DNA from: Micromonospora sp. HNM0581
GTDB lineage: Bacteria; Actinomycetota; Actinomycetes; Mycobacteriales; Micromonosporaceae
Length of the DNA stretch: 64,000 nt
Direction: 5' to 3'
Assembly: GCF_012726175.1 (NCBI RefSeq)
Contig: NZ_JAASAD010000004.1
Span: 124,001 to 188,000 of the forward strand
The notes under the pieces are model-generated. The model was not told where the DNA came from and did no database searches. It worked only from the letters and a program-made list of their open reading frames with translations. Numbering within the stretch: position 1 is the first letter of the stretch; the number at the start of each line of letters is the position of its first letter. The position numbers were made by a program, and so were the translations under genes. Shown here piece after piece: positions 37,114 to 48,355 of this stretch.

Positions 37114-37953
37114 TCAGCCACCCGGATTCTCCATCCGACCGGCGACCACGCTCTCCGCGATCGCCGAGGTCTCCGCATCGGTCAACCGGTGCGTACCTTC
37201 CGCCGTCGCGGTCATCACCACCGGGTAGATCCGCCGCGTCAGGTCAGGCCCACCGGTCGCGGTGTCGTCGTCGGCGGCGTCGTAGAGCGCCTCCACCACC
37301 AGCCGCACCGCGTCGTCGATGGACGACCCGGCCCGGAACCGCTTCTTCAACGCCGACTTGGCGAACAACGAACCAGAGCCGATCGCGTCGTAGCCGGTCT
37401 CCTCGTAAGGGCCCCCGGTGACGTCGAAACTGAAGATCCGTCCGGCCCGTGCCGGATCACTGGCCGCCAGGTCGAACCCGGCGAAGAGCGGAATCACCGC
37501 CAGCCCCTGCATCGCCGCACCCAGATTGCCGCGGATCATGGAGGCCAGCCGGTTCGCCTTGCCGTCGAGCGAGAGCATCGCGCCCTCGATCTTCTCGTAG
37601 TGCTCCAGCTCCACCTGGAACAGCCGCATCAGCTCGATCCCGACACCGGCGGTGCCGGCAATGCCCACCAACGAGTACGCGTCGGCGGGGTGCACCTTCT
37701 CGATGTCCCGCTGAGCGATCAGGTTGCCCATGGTGGCCCGTCGGTCACCGGCCATCACGACACCACCGGCCGCGGCGACGGCGACGATCGTGGTCGCGTG
37801 CGGAGCCAGGTCGGCGGCCATGCCCGGGGGCAGCGCCCGACGGCCGGGCAGCATCTCGGGGGCCACCTTGCTCAGGAATGCCGTGAAGGAGGACGTCCCC
37901 GCGTTGGTGAACACATCTGGAAGACGCCCGGATGGATCAAAACCCGCTGCCAC
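37114..37953 (-). CDS. prcB: Proteasome beta subunit PrcB
   Basis: PrcB carries the threonine protease site. The 279-residue precursor has a propeptide of 53 residues, then the mature N-terminus TTIVAVA with catalytic Thr54. The residue before it is Ala (PHA-TT), where mycobacterial PrcB has Gly. Lys and Asp of the active site follow (GDRRAT, near 70). The GTG start gives a propeptide similar in length to that of Mycobacterium, and lies 81 bases inside the overlapping HNH-like frame. Confidence 0.95.
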   Translation of the reverse strand: MAAGFDPSGRLPDVFTNAGTSSFTAFLSKVAPEMLPGRRALPPGMAADLAPHATTIVAVAAAGGVVMAGDRRATMGNLIAQRDIEKVHPADAYSLVGIAGTAGVGIELMRLFQVELEHYEKIEGAMLSLDGKANRLASMIRGNLGAAMQGLAVIPLFAGFDLAASDPARAGRIFSFDVTGGPYEETGYDAIGSGSLFAKSALKKRFRAGSSIDDAVRLVVEALYDAADDDTATGGPDLTRRIYPVVMTATAEGTHRLTDAETSAIAESVVAGRMENPGG

Positions 37954-38201
37954 GTGGTTCCTCTCAGGTACGTGATCGCCCTGGCCAGCCTCGTTCGACT
38001 GTCACGGAACTGGCCAAGACCACCGTTGCAGTTGAAGCAGAGTATCCCGCGCACCCATCCGGTGCGATGATCGTGGTCCACATGTTCCGGATCGAGGTCA
38101 CCGCAGACCCCGCTCTGCTCGGCCGGTAGCTCGGCTATTCCCCTTCGTCCGAACCGAGGGGCGAAACGGGCTCGTTGCTCACTCGCCCCCCTTCTGAACA
38201 T
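37872..38201 (-). CDS. HNH/endonuclease VII-like protein between pup and prcB
   Basis: A 109-residue frame contains [29 protein letters not shown], the recombination-endonuclease-VII zinc/HNH signature (split: VDHDHRTG then RGILCFNCN). The usual first Cys-x-x-Cys is only a single Cys (GVCGD). The ATG overlaps pup; the GTG that overlaps the pup stop instead reads 15 codons and stops in another frame. The C-terminus overlaps prcB. It may be a conserved locus member with a lost zinc ligand, or a decaying gene. Confidence 0.6.
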   Translation of the reverse strand: MFRRGASEQRARFAPRFGRRGIAELPAEQSGVCGDLDPEHVDHDHRTGWVRGILCFNCNGGLGQFRDSRTRLARAITYLRGTTWQRVLIHPGVFQMCSPTRGRPPSRHS

Positions 38202-38394
38202 AGCCCCGCACGAACTCCTCGGCGTTCTCCTCGAGGACGGAGTCGATCTCGTCGAGCAGGTCGTCGACGTCCTCGGTGATTTCGGCGTGCCGCTCGGCAA
38301 CCTCCGGATTCGCCTCGACGGCGACCTCCTCGACCTCTTCGCCCTGACGGGACTTGCCCGACTGCGACTGACCGCCGCTGTCACGAGTGGCCAT
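38179..38394 (-). CDS. pup: Prokaryotic ubiquitin-like protein Pup
   Basis: Pup is the 71-residue disordered tag for proteasomal degradation. It has an acidic coiled segment ([20 protein letters not shown], 34-53) that docks on Arc and the C-terminal VQKGGE. It ends in Glu rather than Gln, so the deamidation step by Dop is not needed for ligation. The start at the second of two ATGs puts the GGAGGAGG site at normal distance. Confidence 0.95.
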   Translation of the reverse strand: MATRDSGGQSQSGKSRQGEEVEEVAVEANPEVAERHAEITEDVDDLLDEIDSVLEENAEEFVRGYVQKGGE

Positions 38395-38503
38395 CATTGC
38401 CTCCTCCACGATCTCCCTGCGATGAACCTACCTCGCAGGAACGACGAAACATCCCCCGCGCGCCGGTACCGGCGCCCAGGGAGGCGAACAGACACGGCCG
38501 GCG

Positions 38504-40021
38504 TCAGCCACCGGTCAGTGTCTCCAACAGATCCTTCGCGCTGGCACAGCGGTCGAACAACTCTCCGACGTGCCGCCGGGTGCCCCGCTCCGGCTCCATC
38601 ATCGGCACCCGCACCAGCGACTCCCGGCCCACATCGAAGATCACCGAGTCCCAGCTGGCAGCGACCACTTCGGAGGCGTACTGGGCCAGGCAGCGACCCC
38701 GGAAATAGGCCCGGGTGTCCTCGGGGGGCTCCGTCATCGCCGTACGGCTCTCCTCATCGCTGAGCAGCGTCTTCATCGACCCACGCGAGACCAGCCGGTG
38801 GTAGAGGCCCTTCTCCGGGCGTACGTCGGAATACTGCAGGTCGACGAGCTGGAGCTTGTGCGAACCCCAACCGAGTCGCTCCCGTTCCCGGTAACCCTCC
38901 AGCAGCCGCAGCTTCGCCACCCAGTCGAGTTCGTCGGCACAGAGCATCACGTCGCGCCCCAGCCGATCGAGCACGTTCTCCCATCGGTCCAGCACGTCGG
39001 CGGTCTGCTCGTCGACGTCGTGACCGTAGCGGTCGTCGACGAACGCCCGTACCCGCTCCAGATAGGCCCACTGCACGTCCATGGCGGTCAGCCTGCGCCC
39101 GTCACGTAGCCGCATCAGGTGCGACAGGGACGGGTCGTGACTGACCGCGCGCAGTTCGGCGACGGGATCGGCGATGCCGAGATCGGGGCCGAGCGCCTTC
39201 TCCTCGATCATCGTGAGGATCAGCGCAGTGGTGCCGACCTTGAGGTACGTGGAGATCTCGGAGAGGTTAGCGTCGCCGATGATGACGTGCAGGCGACGGT
39301 ACTTGTCCGCGTCGGCGTGCGGTTCGTCGCGGGTGTTGATGATGGGCCGTTTGAGGGTCGTCTCGAGGCCGACCTCGACCTCGAAGAAGTCGGCCCGCTG
39401 GGAAATCTGAAACCCACTCTTGCCACCGTCCTGGCCGATGCCGACGCGACCAGCGCCGCAGACGATCTGCCGCGTCACGAAGAACGGCGTCAGGTACGCC
39501 ACGACGTCCGCGAAGGGCGTCTGCCGGCGCATGAGGTAGTTCTCGTGCGCGCCGTAGCTGGCACCCTTGTTGTCGGTGTTGTTCTTGTAAAGGTGGATCG
39601 GTGCCGTGCCGGGGATCGTGGCGGCCCGCCGCGCCGCCTCCGCCATCACCCGCTCTCCCGCCTTGTCCCAACGGACGACATCGCGGGGAGTCGTCACCTC
39701 GGGGGTGGAGTACTCCGGGTGCGCGTGGTCGACGTACAGCCGTGCCCCGTTGGTCAGGATCACGTTGGCCAGGCCAAGATCCTCGTCGGCGAGCGTCTCG
39801 GCCGGGTCGTAGGCCGAGCCGGAGTAGGTGAAGCCACGGGCGTCCCGCAGCGGTGACTCCTCCTCGTAGTCCCAGCGGGCCCGGCCACCGCGGTTCAGTT
39901 CCGGTCGGGCGCCGTAGGCGTTGACCACCTGGGAGGAGGTGACCATCGGATTGGCGCCGGCCTGGCCGGGCACGGAGATGCCGTATTCGACCTCGGTGCC
40001 CATGATTCGTCTGACGCTCAT
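38504..40021 (-). CDS. dop: Pup deamidase/depupylase Dop
   Basis: Dop removes Pup from substrates. The 505-residue paralogue of PafA has MGTEVEYG (7-14), catalytic Asp98 ([14 protein letters not shown]), [18 protein letters not shown] and [19 protein letters not shown]. An insert at about 40-80 is the Dop-loop that PafA lacks. I start at the ATG at 40021; an ATG six codons later is possible. Since Pup ends in Glu, its chief role here should be depupylation. Confidence 0.96.
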   Translation of the reverse strand: MSVRRIMGTEVEYGISVPGQAGANPMVTSSQVVNAYGARPELNRGGRARWDYEEESPLRDARGFTYSGSAYDPAETLADEDLGLANVILTNGARLYVDHAHPEYSTPEVTTPRDVVRWDKAGERVMAEAARRAATIPGTAPIHLYKNNTDNKGASYGAHENYLMRRQTPFADVVAYLTPFFVTRQIVCGAGRVGIGQDGGKSGFQISQRADFFEVEVGLETTLKRPIINTRDEPHADADKYRRLHVIIGDANLSEISTYLKVGTTALILTMIEEKALGPDLGIADPVAELRAVSHDPSLSHLMRLRDGRRLTAMDVQWAYLERVRAFVDDRYGHDVDEQTADVLDRWENVLDRLGRDVMLCADELDWVAKLRLLEGYRERERLGWGSHKLQLVDLQYSDVRPEKGLYHRLVSRGSMKTLLSDEESRTAMTEPPEDTRAYFRGRCLAQYASEVVAASWDSVIFDVGRESLVRVPMMEPERGTRRHVGELFDRCASAKDLLETLTGG

Positions 40022-40161
40022 CGACCTACCCGCTTCGTTCGCCTGCCCGGTCCCCGTCATGTCGAGCGTAGTCGCCACTTCGCCAACCGGGGGCGTGGCG
40101 GCTGGCGGCGTACCGGGCCGATTCTGCTACGCGTCGATTCGATACCGGTCGCGAAACAGCG

Positions 40162-40196
40162 GTGAGGCCCGCGACGCGTGGCGTCGCGGGCCTCAC
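40162..40196 (-). terminator. Terminator hairpin after arc
   Basis: GTGAGGCCCGCGACG and CGTCGCGGGCCTCAC are perfect 15-base arms around a five-base loop, ten bases past the arc stop. It separates arc from dop transcription. Confidence 0.8.
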
Positions 40197-40205
40197 AGTG
40201 GCGCG

Positions 40206-41987
40206 TCAGAGGTACTGACCGGTGTTGCTCGCGGTCTCGATGGAGCGTCCGGCCTCGGCGCCCTTGCCGCCGGAGACGAGCGTACGGATGTAGACGATCC
40301 GCTCACCCTTCTTGCCGGAGATCCGGGCCCAGTCGTCCGGGTTCGTAGTGTTGGGCAGGTCCTCGTTCTCGCGGAACTCGTCGACGCAGGCGTCGAGCAG
40401 GTGTTGCAGGCGCAACCCCTTACGCCCGGAGGTGAGGAACTCCTTGATGGCCATCTTCTTGCCCCGGTCGACAATGTTCTGGATCATCGCGCCGGAGTTG
40501 AAGTCCTTGAAGTACAGGACTTCCTTGTCACCGTTGGCGTAGGTGACCTCGAGGAAGCGGTTCTCCTCCGTTTCCGAGTACATCCGCAGCACCACCGCGT
40601 CGATCATGGCAGCGACGGTGGCCCGGGTGTCGCTGCTGTGCTCGGCCAGATCGTCGGCGTGCAGCGGCAGGCCGGGAAGGATGTACTTGGAGAAGATGTC
40701 CTTGGCCGCCTCGGCGTCCGGACGCTCGATCTTGATTTTCACGTCGAGGCGTCCCGGACGCAGGATCGCCGGGTCGATCATGTCTTCCCGGTTGGAGGCG
40801 CCGATGACTATGACGTTCTCCAACCCTTCGACACCGTCGATCTCGCTGAGCAGCTGCGGCACGATCGTGTTTTCCACGTCGGAGGAGACACCGGAGCCGC
40901 GGGTGCGGAAGACCGAGTCCATCTCGTCGAAGAAGACGATGACCGGAGTACCCTCCCCTGCCTTCTCCCGGGCCCGCTGGAAGATCAGCCGGATGTGCCG
41001 CTCGGTCTCACCGACGTACTTGTTCAGCAGCTCGGGACCCTTGATGTTGAGGAAGAAGCTCGTGTGCTTCTCCTCTCCCCGCCGCTCGGCGATCTTCTTG
41101 GCGAGCGAGTTGGCGACCGCCTTGGCGATGAGCGTCTTGCCGCAGCCGGGCGGGCCGTAGAGCAGGATGCCCTTCGGCGGACGCAGTTGGTGCTCGCGGA
41201 ACAGGTCGGCGTGCAGGAACGGCAACTCCACCGCATCGCGGATCTGCTCGATCTGGGAGTGCAGGCCACCGATGTCGGTGTAGTCGACGTCCGGCACCTC
41301 CTCCAACACAAGTTCCTCGACCTCGCTCTTGGGAATCCGCTCGTACGCGTACGCCGAGCGCGGTTCGATCATGAGCGAGTCGCCGGCCCTGATCGTGCTA
41401 CCGATCAGGGTCTCGGCCAGGTGCACGATCCGTTCCTCGTCGGAGTGCGAGACCACGAGCGCCCGGTCGCCCGGCGCGCCCTCGACACCCGCGAGGATCT
41501 CCTTGAGCATGACCACCTCGCCGACCCGCTCGTAGCCGAACGCGTCGACGATGTTGAGCGCGTCGTTGAGCAGGACCTCCTGGCCACGCTGCAACTCGTC
41601 GACGTCGAGCGAGGGCGAGACGGCCACGCGCAGTTTCCGTCCGCCGGTGAAGACGTCGACCGTGCCGTCGTCGTGTCGGGCCAGGAACACGCCGTAGCCA
41701 CTTGGGGGTTGCGCGAGCCGGTCGATCTCCTCCTTGAGCGTCACGATCTGGGCGCGAGCCTCCTTGAGAGTGCCCACGAGCCGTTCGTTGTTCTCGGTCA
41801 GCCGCGCCAACTGCGCCTGGGTGGCGGCCAGCCGCTCTTCGAGCTGCCGGACGTGTCGGGGGCTCTCGGTCAACTTGCGCCGCACCAGAGCGAGTTCCTC
41901 CTGAAGGAACGCGACCTGCGTGGAGAGATCGTGGGCCTCCTTCTCCCACCGTGCGGCGCGCGAGTCCGCATCGTCACTGCGTGCCAC
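40206..41987 (-). CDS. arc: Proteasome-associated AAA ATPase Arc/Mpa
   Basis: Arc unfolds pupylated proteins and feeds them to the 20S core. The 593-residue protein has an N-terminal coiled coil (about 13-90) that binds Pup, tandem OB folds (95-225), Walker A GPPGCGKT (278-285) and Walker [10 protein letters not shown] (349-357). It ends GQYL, the penultimate-Tyr motif that opens the core gate. The GTG start is preceded by GGGGAGG; TAGTGT at 42030-42025 is a likely -10. Confidence 0.97.
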   Translation of the reverse strand: MARSDDADSRAARWEKEAHDLSTQVAFLQEELALVRRKLTESPRHVRQLEERLAATQAQLARLTENNERLVGTLKEARAQIVTLKEEIDRLAQPPSGYGVFLARHDDGTVDVFTGGRKLRVAVSPSLDVDELQRGQEVLLNDALNIVDAFGYERVGEVVMLKEILAGVEGAPGDRALVVSHSDEERIVHLAETLIGSTIRAGDSLMIEPRSAYAYERIPKSEVEELVLEEVPDVDYTDIGGLHSQIEQIRDAVELPFLHADLFREHQLRPPKGILLYGPPGCGKTLIAKAVANSLAKKIAERRGEEKHTSFFLNIKGPELLNKYVGETERHIRLIFQRAREKAGEGTPVIVFFDEMDSVFRTRGSGVSSDVENTIVPQLLSEIDGVEGLENVIVIGASNREDMIDPAILRPGRLDVKIKIERPDAEAAKDIFSKYILPGLPLHADDLAEHSSDTRATVAAMIDAVVLRMYSETEENRFLEVTYANGDKEVLYFKDFNSGAMIQNIVDRGKKMAIKEFLTSGRKGLRLQHLLDACVDEFRENEDLPNTTNPDDWARISGKKGERIVYIRTLVSGGKGAEAGRSIETASNTGQYL

Positions 41988-42150
41988 GTCCCACCTCCCC
42001 GGGGGGCTTGAACGTTCTGCCTTAACACTAGCCGCTATGAGGCCGATTCGGTCCTCCGCAACGCGCCCGTCACCGAAGCTTGATCGCCAAGGGTGGGTTG
42101 AGGGGCGGGTACGGGCATTCGGGTACCGTCGAGGGGTGGGACGGGAGAAC

Positions 42151-42459
42151 ATGGGGGGTGCGCCGGTGGCCGAGGTCGCGACCGACCAGCTACGGGTCTG
42201 GGTCGACCAGGATCTGTGCACCGGCGACGGGCTGTGCGTGCAGTACGCGCCGGAGGTCTTCGAGTTCGACGTCGACGGGTTGGCCTACGTCAAGGGCCTC
42301 GACGGTGAGTTGGTGCAGGCGCCGGGTGGCCGGGTGGACGTACCCGAGCACCTGCGCCTCGAGGTGATCGACTCGGCGAAGGAATGTCCGGGCGAGTGCA
42401 TCCACGTCGTACGCGGTAGCGACGACGTCGAGGTCGCCGGCCCCGAGGCCGAAGACTGA
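42151..42459 (+). CDS. 3Fe-4S-type ferredoxin
   Basis: The 102-residue ferredoxin has CTGDGLC (C-x5-C) near residues 23-29 and a distal CPGEC near 81, the arrangement of actinobacterial 3Fe-4S ferredoxins that feed cytochromes P450. The electron partner is not adjacent. The ATG follows GGGAG by a short spacing; a GTG five codons later is possible. It is divergent from arc. Confidence 0.85.
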   Translation: MGGAPVAEVATDQLRVWVDQDLCTGDGLCVQYAPEVFEFDVDGLAYVKGLDGELVQAPGGRVDVPEHLRLEVIDSAKECPGECIHVVRGSDDVEVAGPEAED

Positions 42460-42498
42460 CCCGCTGATTGCGTGTTCACCCGCGTGGGCGACATCGGG

Positions 42499-43071
42499 CT
42501 ACAGCAGCGGGCGACCGACCACCGAGGCGACCAGTCGGGCGAATTCCTCCAATCGGGCGATCTGCCCGGCTCCGCCATCGTCGAGGGTCTTACCGAAGCG
42601 CAACGCGTCGTGGCGCGGCCCACCAGCGGTCTCCTCGGTCGGTGGCGACTCGTCGAGCGAGGTCAGCAGCAGGTAGACGTCGATACTGTCGACGCGGATC
42701 TCGCCGTTGTCGTGGCGGAACAACCGGCGCCGACAACCGACCTCGGTGACCGACGAGACCGGCACCACCCGCAGTGAGGAGGTCATCGAGCCCGGCGGCC
42801 CCTCCCCCGGCGGTACGTCCTCACCGTGCCAGAGCACCAGGCGGCTACCGTCGCAGACGACGACCTCCTGCCACACCCCGTTGACCTCGTTGACGAAACG
42901 TTCCAGGGTGAAGCCGAGCACCGACGCCCCGCGCAGCACCCCACCGAGCGCCTCCAGGGCGACGTCGGGGTCGCGCAGGTAGGCTCGCGCCGCCGATTCG
43001 AGTTCGGTGTACGGGGACCAGTCGGGAAACACCGCCGGGAGGTCACCGCCACCGAAGCCGGGACGGCTCAT
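42499..43071 (-). CDS. Unrecognised conserved-looking soluble protein
   Basis: The 190-residue protein starts MSRPGFGGGDLPAVFPDWSPY and has an alpha/beta pattern with FTLERFVNEVNGVWQEVVV and SIDVYLLLTSLDESPP. No family can be named with confidence. Its placement between ferredoxin and trmI near the proteasome locus, together with normal codon use, supports a real gene. Confidence 0.7.
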   Translation of the reverse strand: MSRPGFGGGDLPAVFPDWSPYTELESAARAYLRDPDVALEALGGVLRGASVLGFTLERFVNEVNGVWQEVVVCDGSRLVLWHGEDVPPGEGPPGSMTSSLRVVPVSSVTEVGCRRRLFRHDNGEIRVDSIDVYLLLTSLDESPPTEETAGGPRHDALRFGKTLDDGGAGQIARLEEFARLVASVVGRPLL

Positions 43072-43214
43072 CGGACCACCTCGTCCCACCGGGCACCGGC
43101 CCGGACACGGGCCGGATCCCGCCGCCGGTCGGTCACCCGCTCACCCGACCCCTTGGGGCCACCGCCGCGCCCGCCCCGGATCAGCCCGCTCACTCCCAGC
43201 CGCCCCTTCCGCCG

Positions 43215-45397
<2,183 letters not shown>

Positions 45398-45480
45398 CGG
45401 GCTGATGCTACGCGGCGGGAGATCACGGACCGGAGCGGCGGCGGTCGGCCTGTCACACCGGTGGCCTAACCTTCCGGGGC

Positions 45481-46392
45481 ATGACGGCGGATTCGGTGAT
45501 CATTCAGCAGGCCCCGACCGCGACGGAGCTGCCGGCGACGGTGCGGGCCTCGCTGTCGCCGTCGCGGGCCGCAGATTTCAAGACCTGCCCCCTGCTCTAC
45601 CGGTTCCGCAGCATCGACCGGCTGCCCGAGCAGCCGAGCGTGGAGCAGGCCCGGGGCACACTGGTGCACGCGGTGCTGGAGCGGTTGTTCGACCTGCCGT
45701 CGGCCGCCCGGACTCCGCAGGCCGCCGGTGACCTCGTGACCGGTCAGTGGGACCGCCTGGTCACCGAGCAGTCGGAGTTGGCCGGGCTGTTTCCCGAGGC
45801 CGGTCCGTCCGTGGCGGAGTTCCTCCGCTCCGCGTCGGCCCTACTGGACGGCTACTTCGCGGTGGAGGATCCGCGCCGACTGGAGCCGGCGGAGCGGGAG
45901 AGCCTGATCTCCGCCGTGGTCGACGACGAGCTACTCATCCGCGGCTACCTCGACCGACTCGATGTGGCCCCCGATGGCGCACTACGGGTGGTGGACTACA
46001 AGACCGGCGGTGCCCCGCGGGAGGCGTTCGAGTCGCGGGCCCTGTTCCAGCTGAAGTTCTACGCTCTGGTGCTGTGGCGCACCCGGGGCGTGGTGCCCCG
46101 GGTGCTGCGCCTGCTCTATCTCAAGGACGCCGAGGTGTGTGACTACGCACCGGACGCCGAGGAGTTGGTGCGCTTCGAACGGACGGTGGTGGCACTGTGG
46201 CGGGCGATCGAGCAGGCCACCGCCGCCCGCGACTTCCGACCACGGCCGAGCCGGCTCTGCGACTGGTGCAGTCACCAGGCGCACTGCCCCAGCTTCGGGG
46301 GGACTCCGCCGCCCTTTCCGGAGCCGCCGGCGACGCCCGATCCGCAGCGTGACGCCCGCTCGGCCCCGGCGCCGCCCGGCGCCGACGAGTAG
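45481..46392 (+). CDS. RecB-family PD-(D/E)XK nuclease
   Basis: The 303-residue protein has the RecB-like nuclease core: SPSRAADFKTCPLLYRFR, GTLVHAVLERLF, IRGYLDRLDV and VVDYKTGGAPR as D-(x)n-DYKTG. The Cys residues at 36 and near the end (CDWCSHQAHC) fit an iron-sulfur nuclease of the AddB/Cas4 type. TAACCT ends eight bases before the ATG. It may act in DNA repair. It is divergent from the site-2 protease. Confidence 0.88.
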   Translation: MTADSVIIQQAPTATELPATVRASLSPSRAADFKTCPLLYRFRSIDRLPEQPSVEQARGTLVHAVLERLFDLPSAARTPQAAGDLVTGQWDRLVTEQSELAGLFPEAGPSVAEFLRSASALLDGYFAVEDPRRLEPAERESLISAVVDDELLIRGYLDRLDVAPDGALRVVDYKTGGAPREAFESRALFQLKFYALVLWRTRGVVPRVLRLLYLKDAEVCDYAPDAEELVRFERTVVALWRAIEQATAARDFRPRPSRLCDWCSHQAHCPSFGGTPPPFPEPPATPDPQRDARSAPAPPGADE

Positions 46393-46620
46393 CCGGCCTC
46401 CTCCTCCGGAATGAGGGACAAGTCACCACTCGATACGGGTGCTGCGTAGCGCCCCGGACAGCGCGGACGAGGCGGTGGACACGATCGAGGAGACCAGCCG
46501 GCGACCCCGCGCGAAGCGGCGGCGGCTACCGGGTGTACGCCCACATCCCGGTCGCTCCCCTACCCGAGACGAGCCGTCGGTGGGGGTCCGGTGAGTGGTG
46601 CACCAGACAGGGAGGACCGG

Positions 46621-47307
46621 ATGACCGATCCGACGGGGCAGGCCCGGCCGGTACGGATCCTGCTCGCCGACGACCAGCCGCTGCTGCGTACGGGCTTCCG
46701 GATGGTCCTCGGCGCAGAGGCCGACCTGGACATCGTCGCGGAGGCCGGCGACGGGTTGGAGGCGGTGGAGCTGTCCCGTCGGTTGTTGCCGGACGTGGTG
46801 CTCATGGACATCCGGATGCCCCGGATGGACGGGGTGAGCGCCACTCGGGCGATCGTGGATGCCCGGTTGCCGGTGCGGGTGCTCATCCTGACCACCTTCG
46901 ACCTGGACGAGTACGTGGTGGGGGCGCTGCGGGCCGGGGCAAGCGGTTTCCTGGTCAAGGACGTGCCGGCAGAGGACCTGGTCACCGCGATCCGCACGGT
47001 GGCCGCCGGTGACGCGGTGGTCGCGCCGCGCATCCTGCGGTGGCTGCTGGACCGCTTCGCCGCCGTGCTGCCCGATCCGACCGCGACTCCGCCGAGGGGG
47101 CTGGGCACGCTTACCGAGCGGGAGCGGGAGGTGCTCGTACAGGTCGCCCGTGGCTTGTCGAACGCGGAGATCGCCCGGGCGTTGTCGGTGAGCGAGACCA
47201 CCATCAAGACCCACGTCGGGCACGTCTTGACCAAACTCGGGCTACGTGACCGGGTACAGGCCGTGGTGTTGGCGTACGAGTCGGGTCTGGTCCGGCCGGG
47301 TGGTTGA
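46621..47307 (+). CDS. NarL/LuxR-type response regulator, no adjacent kinase
   Basis: The 228-residue regulator has a receiver domain (LLADDQPLLRTGF, phospho-acceptor Asp63 in VVLMDIRMPRMDG) and a C-terminal LuxR HTH (165-225: LTEREREVLVQVARGLSN, TTIKTHVGHVLTKLGL). GGGAGG lies seven bases before the ATG at 46621; an earlier GTG at 46591 is weaker. The 228 bases upstream hold no kinase. The ABC pair downstream is a likely target. Confidence 0.9.
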   Translation: MTDPTGQARPVRILLADDQPLLRTGFRMVLGAEADLDIVAEAGDGLEAVELSRRLLPDVVLMDIRMPRMDGVSATRAIVDARLPVRVLILTTFDLDEYVVGALRAGASGFLVKDVPAEDLVTAIRTVAAGDAVVAPRILRWLLDRFAAVLPDPTATPPRGLGTLTEREREVLVQVARGLSNAEIARALSVSETTIKTHVGHVLTKLGLRDRVQAVVLAYESGLVRPGG

Positions 47308-47438
47308 CGCCTGCGTTGCGTTCGCCACCTACCGTGACGGCCTGCGGTGCACAACGGTTGACCCTCACGTGACGGCAACGTCGAGGATGGTCGTGACCAC
47401 CGCCTGCGGAGGCCGAAAGACACCGGAGTACGGGACAA

Positions 47439-47457
47439 CCCTGACTTCGGTTCAGGG
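47439..47457. promoter_or_regulatory. Possible operator upstream of the ABC pair
   Basis: CCCTGA and TCAGGG are inverted around CTTCGGT. It lies in the 280-base gap between the response regulator and the ABC ATPase, about 130 bases before the latter. Binding by the regulator is a guess from position. Confidence 0.35.
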
Positions 47458-47587
47458 GTACCCGCAGCCGTAAATCCGCTCCGGCTCCCCCTGGAGTCGG
47501 ACGGATCGGCGGCGGACAGCACAGATGATTGACCAGCACCGGACCAACGGGGGCGGTGCGAGCAGACGCGACGGAGAGGTACGTGAC

Positions 47588-48355
47588 GTGACCGCTACGA
47601 CAGGCCAGTCGGCATCGGCCGCAGCCCGGGCGAGCGACGTTTGGAAGGTGTACGGCAGCGGCGAGGCACAGGTCATCGCTCTGCGGGGGGTCAGCGCGGA
47701 GTTCGAGCGCGGGCGGTTCACGGCGATCATGGGGCCGTCGGGTTCCGGCAAGTCGACGTTGATGCACTGCCTGGCCGGGTTGGATTCGGTGACCAAGGGG
47801 ACCGTACAGATCGGTGAGACGACCGTCACCGGGCTCGGTGACGCGGGTCTGACGAAGCTGCGCCGCGACCAGGTCGGCTTCATCTTCCAACAGTTCAATT
47901 TGCTGCCGACGTTGACCGCCAAGGAGAACATCCTGCTCCCACTGTCGATCGCCGGACGGAAGCCGGATCCGGCCTGGTTCGACCTCGTGATCGAGACCGT
48001 GGGTCTGCGCGAGCGGTTGGGTCACCGTCCGGCGCAGTTGTCCGGCGGCCAGCAGCAGCGGGTGGCGTGCGCCCGGGCGTTGGTGGCCCGCCCCGAGGTG
48101 ATCTTCGCGGACGAGCCGACCGGCAACCTCGACTCGCGCTCCGGCGCCGAGGTGTTGAACTTCCTACGCAACTCGGTACGCCAGCACGGGCAGACCATCG
48201 TGATGGTCACCCACGATCCGACGGCCGCCGCGTACGCCGACCGGGTGGTGTTCCTCGCAGACGGGCAGATCGTCTCGGAACTGGTCGAGCCGACCGCGGA
48301 CACGGTGCTGGACACGATGAAGAGGCTCGACACGCCTGCCGAGGTGGTCGGCTGA
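47588..48355 (+). CDS. MacB-like ABC transporter ATPase
   Basis: The 255-residue ATPase has Walker A GPSGSGKST, Q-loop FQQFNLLPTLTAKENI, signature LSGGQQQR, Walker B VIFADEPTGNLD and H-loop VTHDPTAAAYAD, the LolD/MacB type. The GTG at 47588 follows GGAGAGG at good distance; an ATG 63 bases upstream gives a low-complexity leader. It overlaps the permease start by one base (TGATG). Confidence 0.92.
   Translation: MTATTGQSASAAARASDVWKVYGSGEAQVIALRGVSAEFERGRFTAIMGPSGSGKSTLMHCLAGLDSVTKGTVQIGETTVTGLGDAGLTKLRRDQVGFIFQQFNLLPTLTAKENILLPLSIAGRKPDPAWFDLVIETVGLRERLGHRPAQLSGGQQQRVACARALVARPEVIFADEPTGNLDSRSGAEVLNFLRNSVRQHGQTIVMVTHDPTAAAYADRVVFLADGQIVSELVEPTADTVLDTMKRLDTPAEVVG

Noticed and set aside
46515..46550. 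SGGGYRVYAHIPV-like string before the response regulator, resembling a histidine-kinase end
   Set aside because: The residues upstream in that frame (WTRSRRPAGDPAR) do not resemble a kinase ATPase domain, so I do not call a kinase relic.
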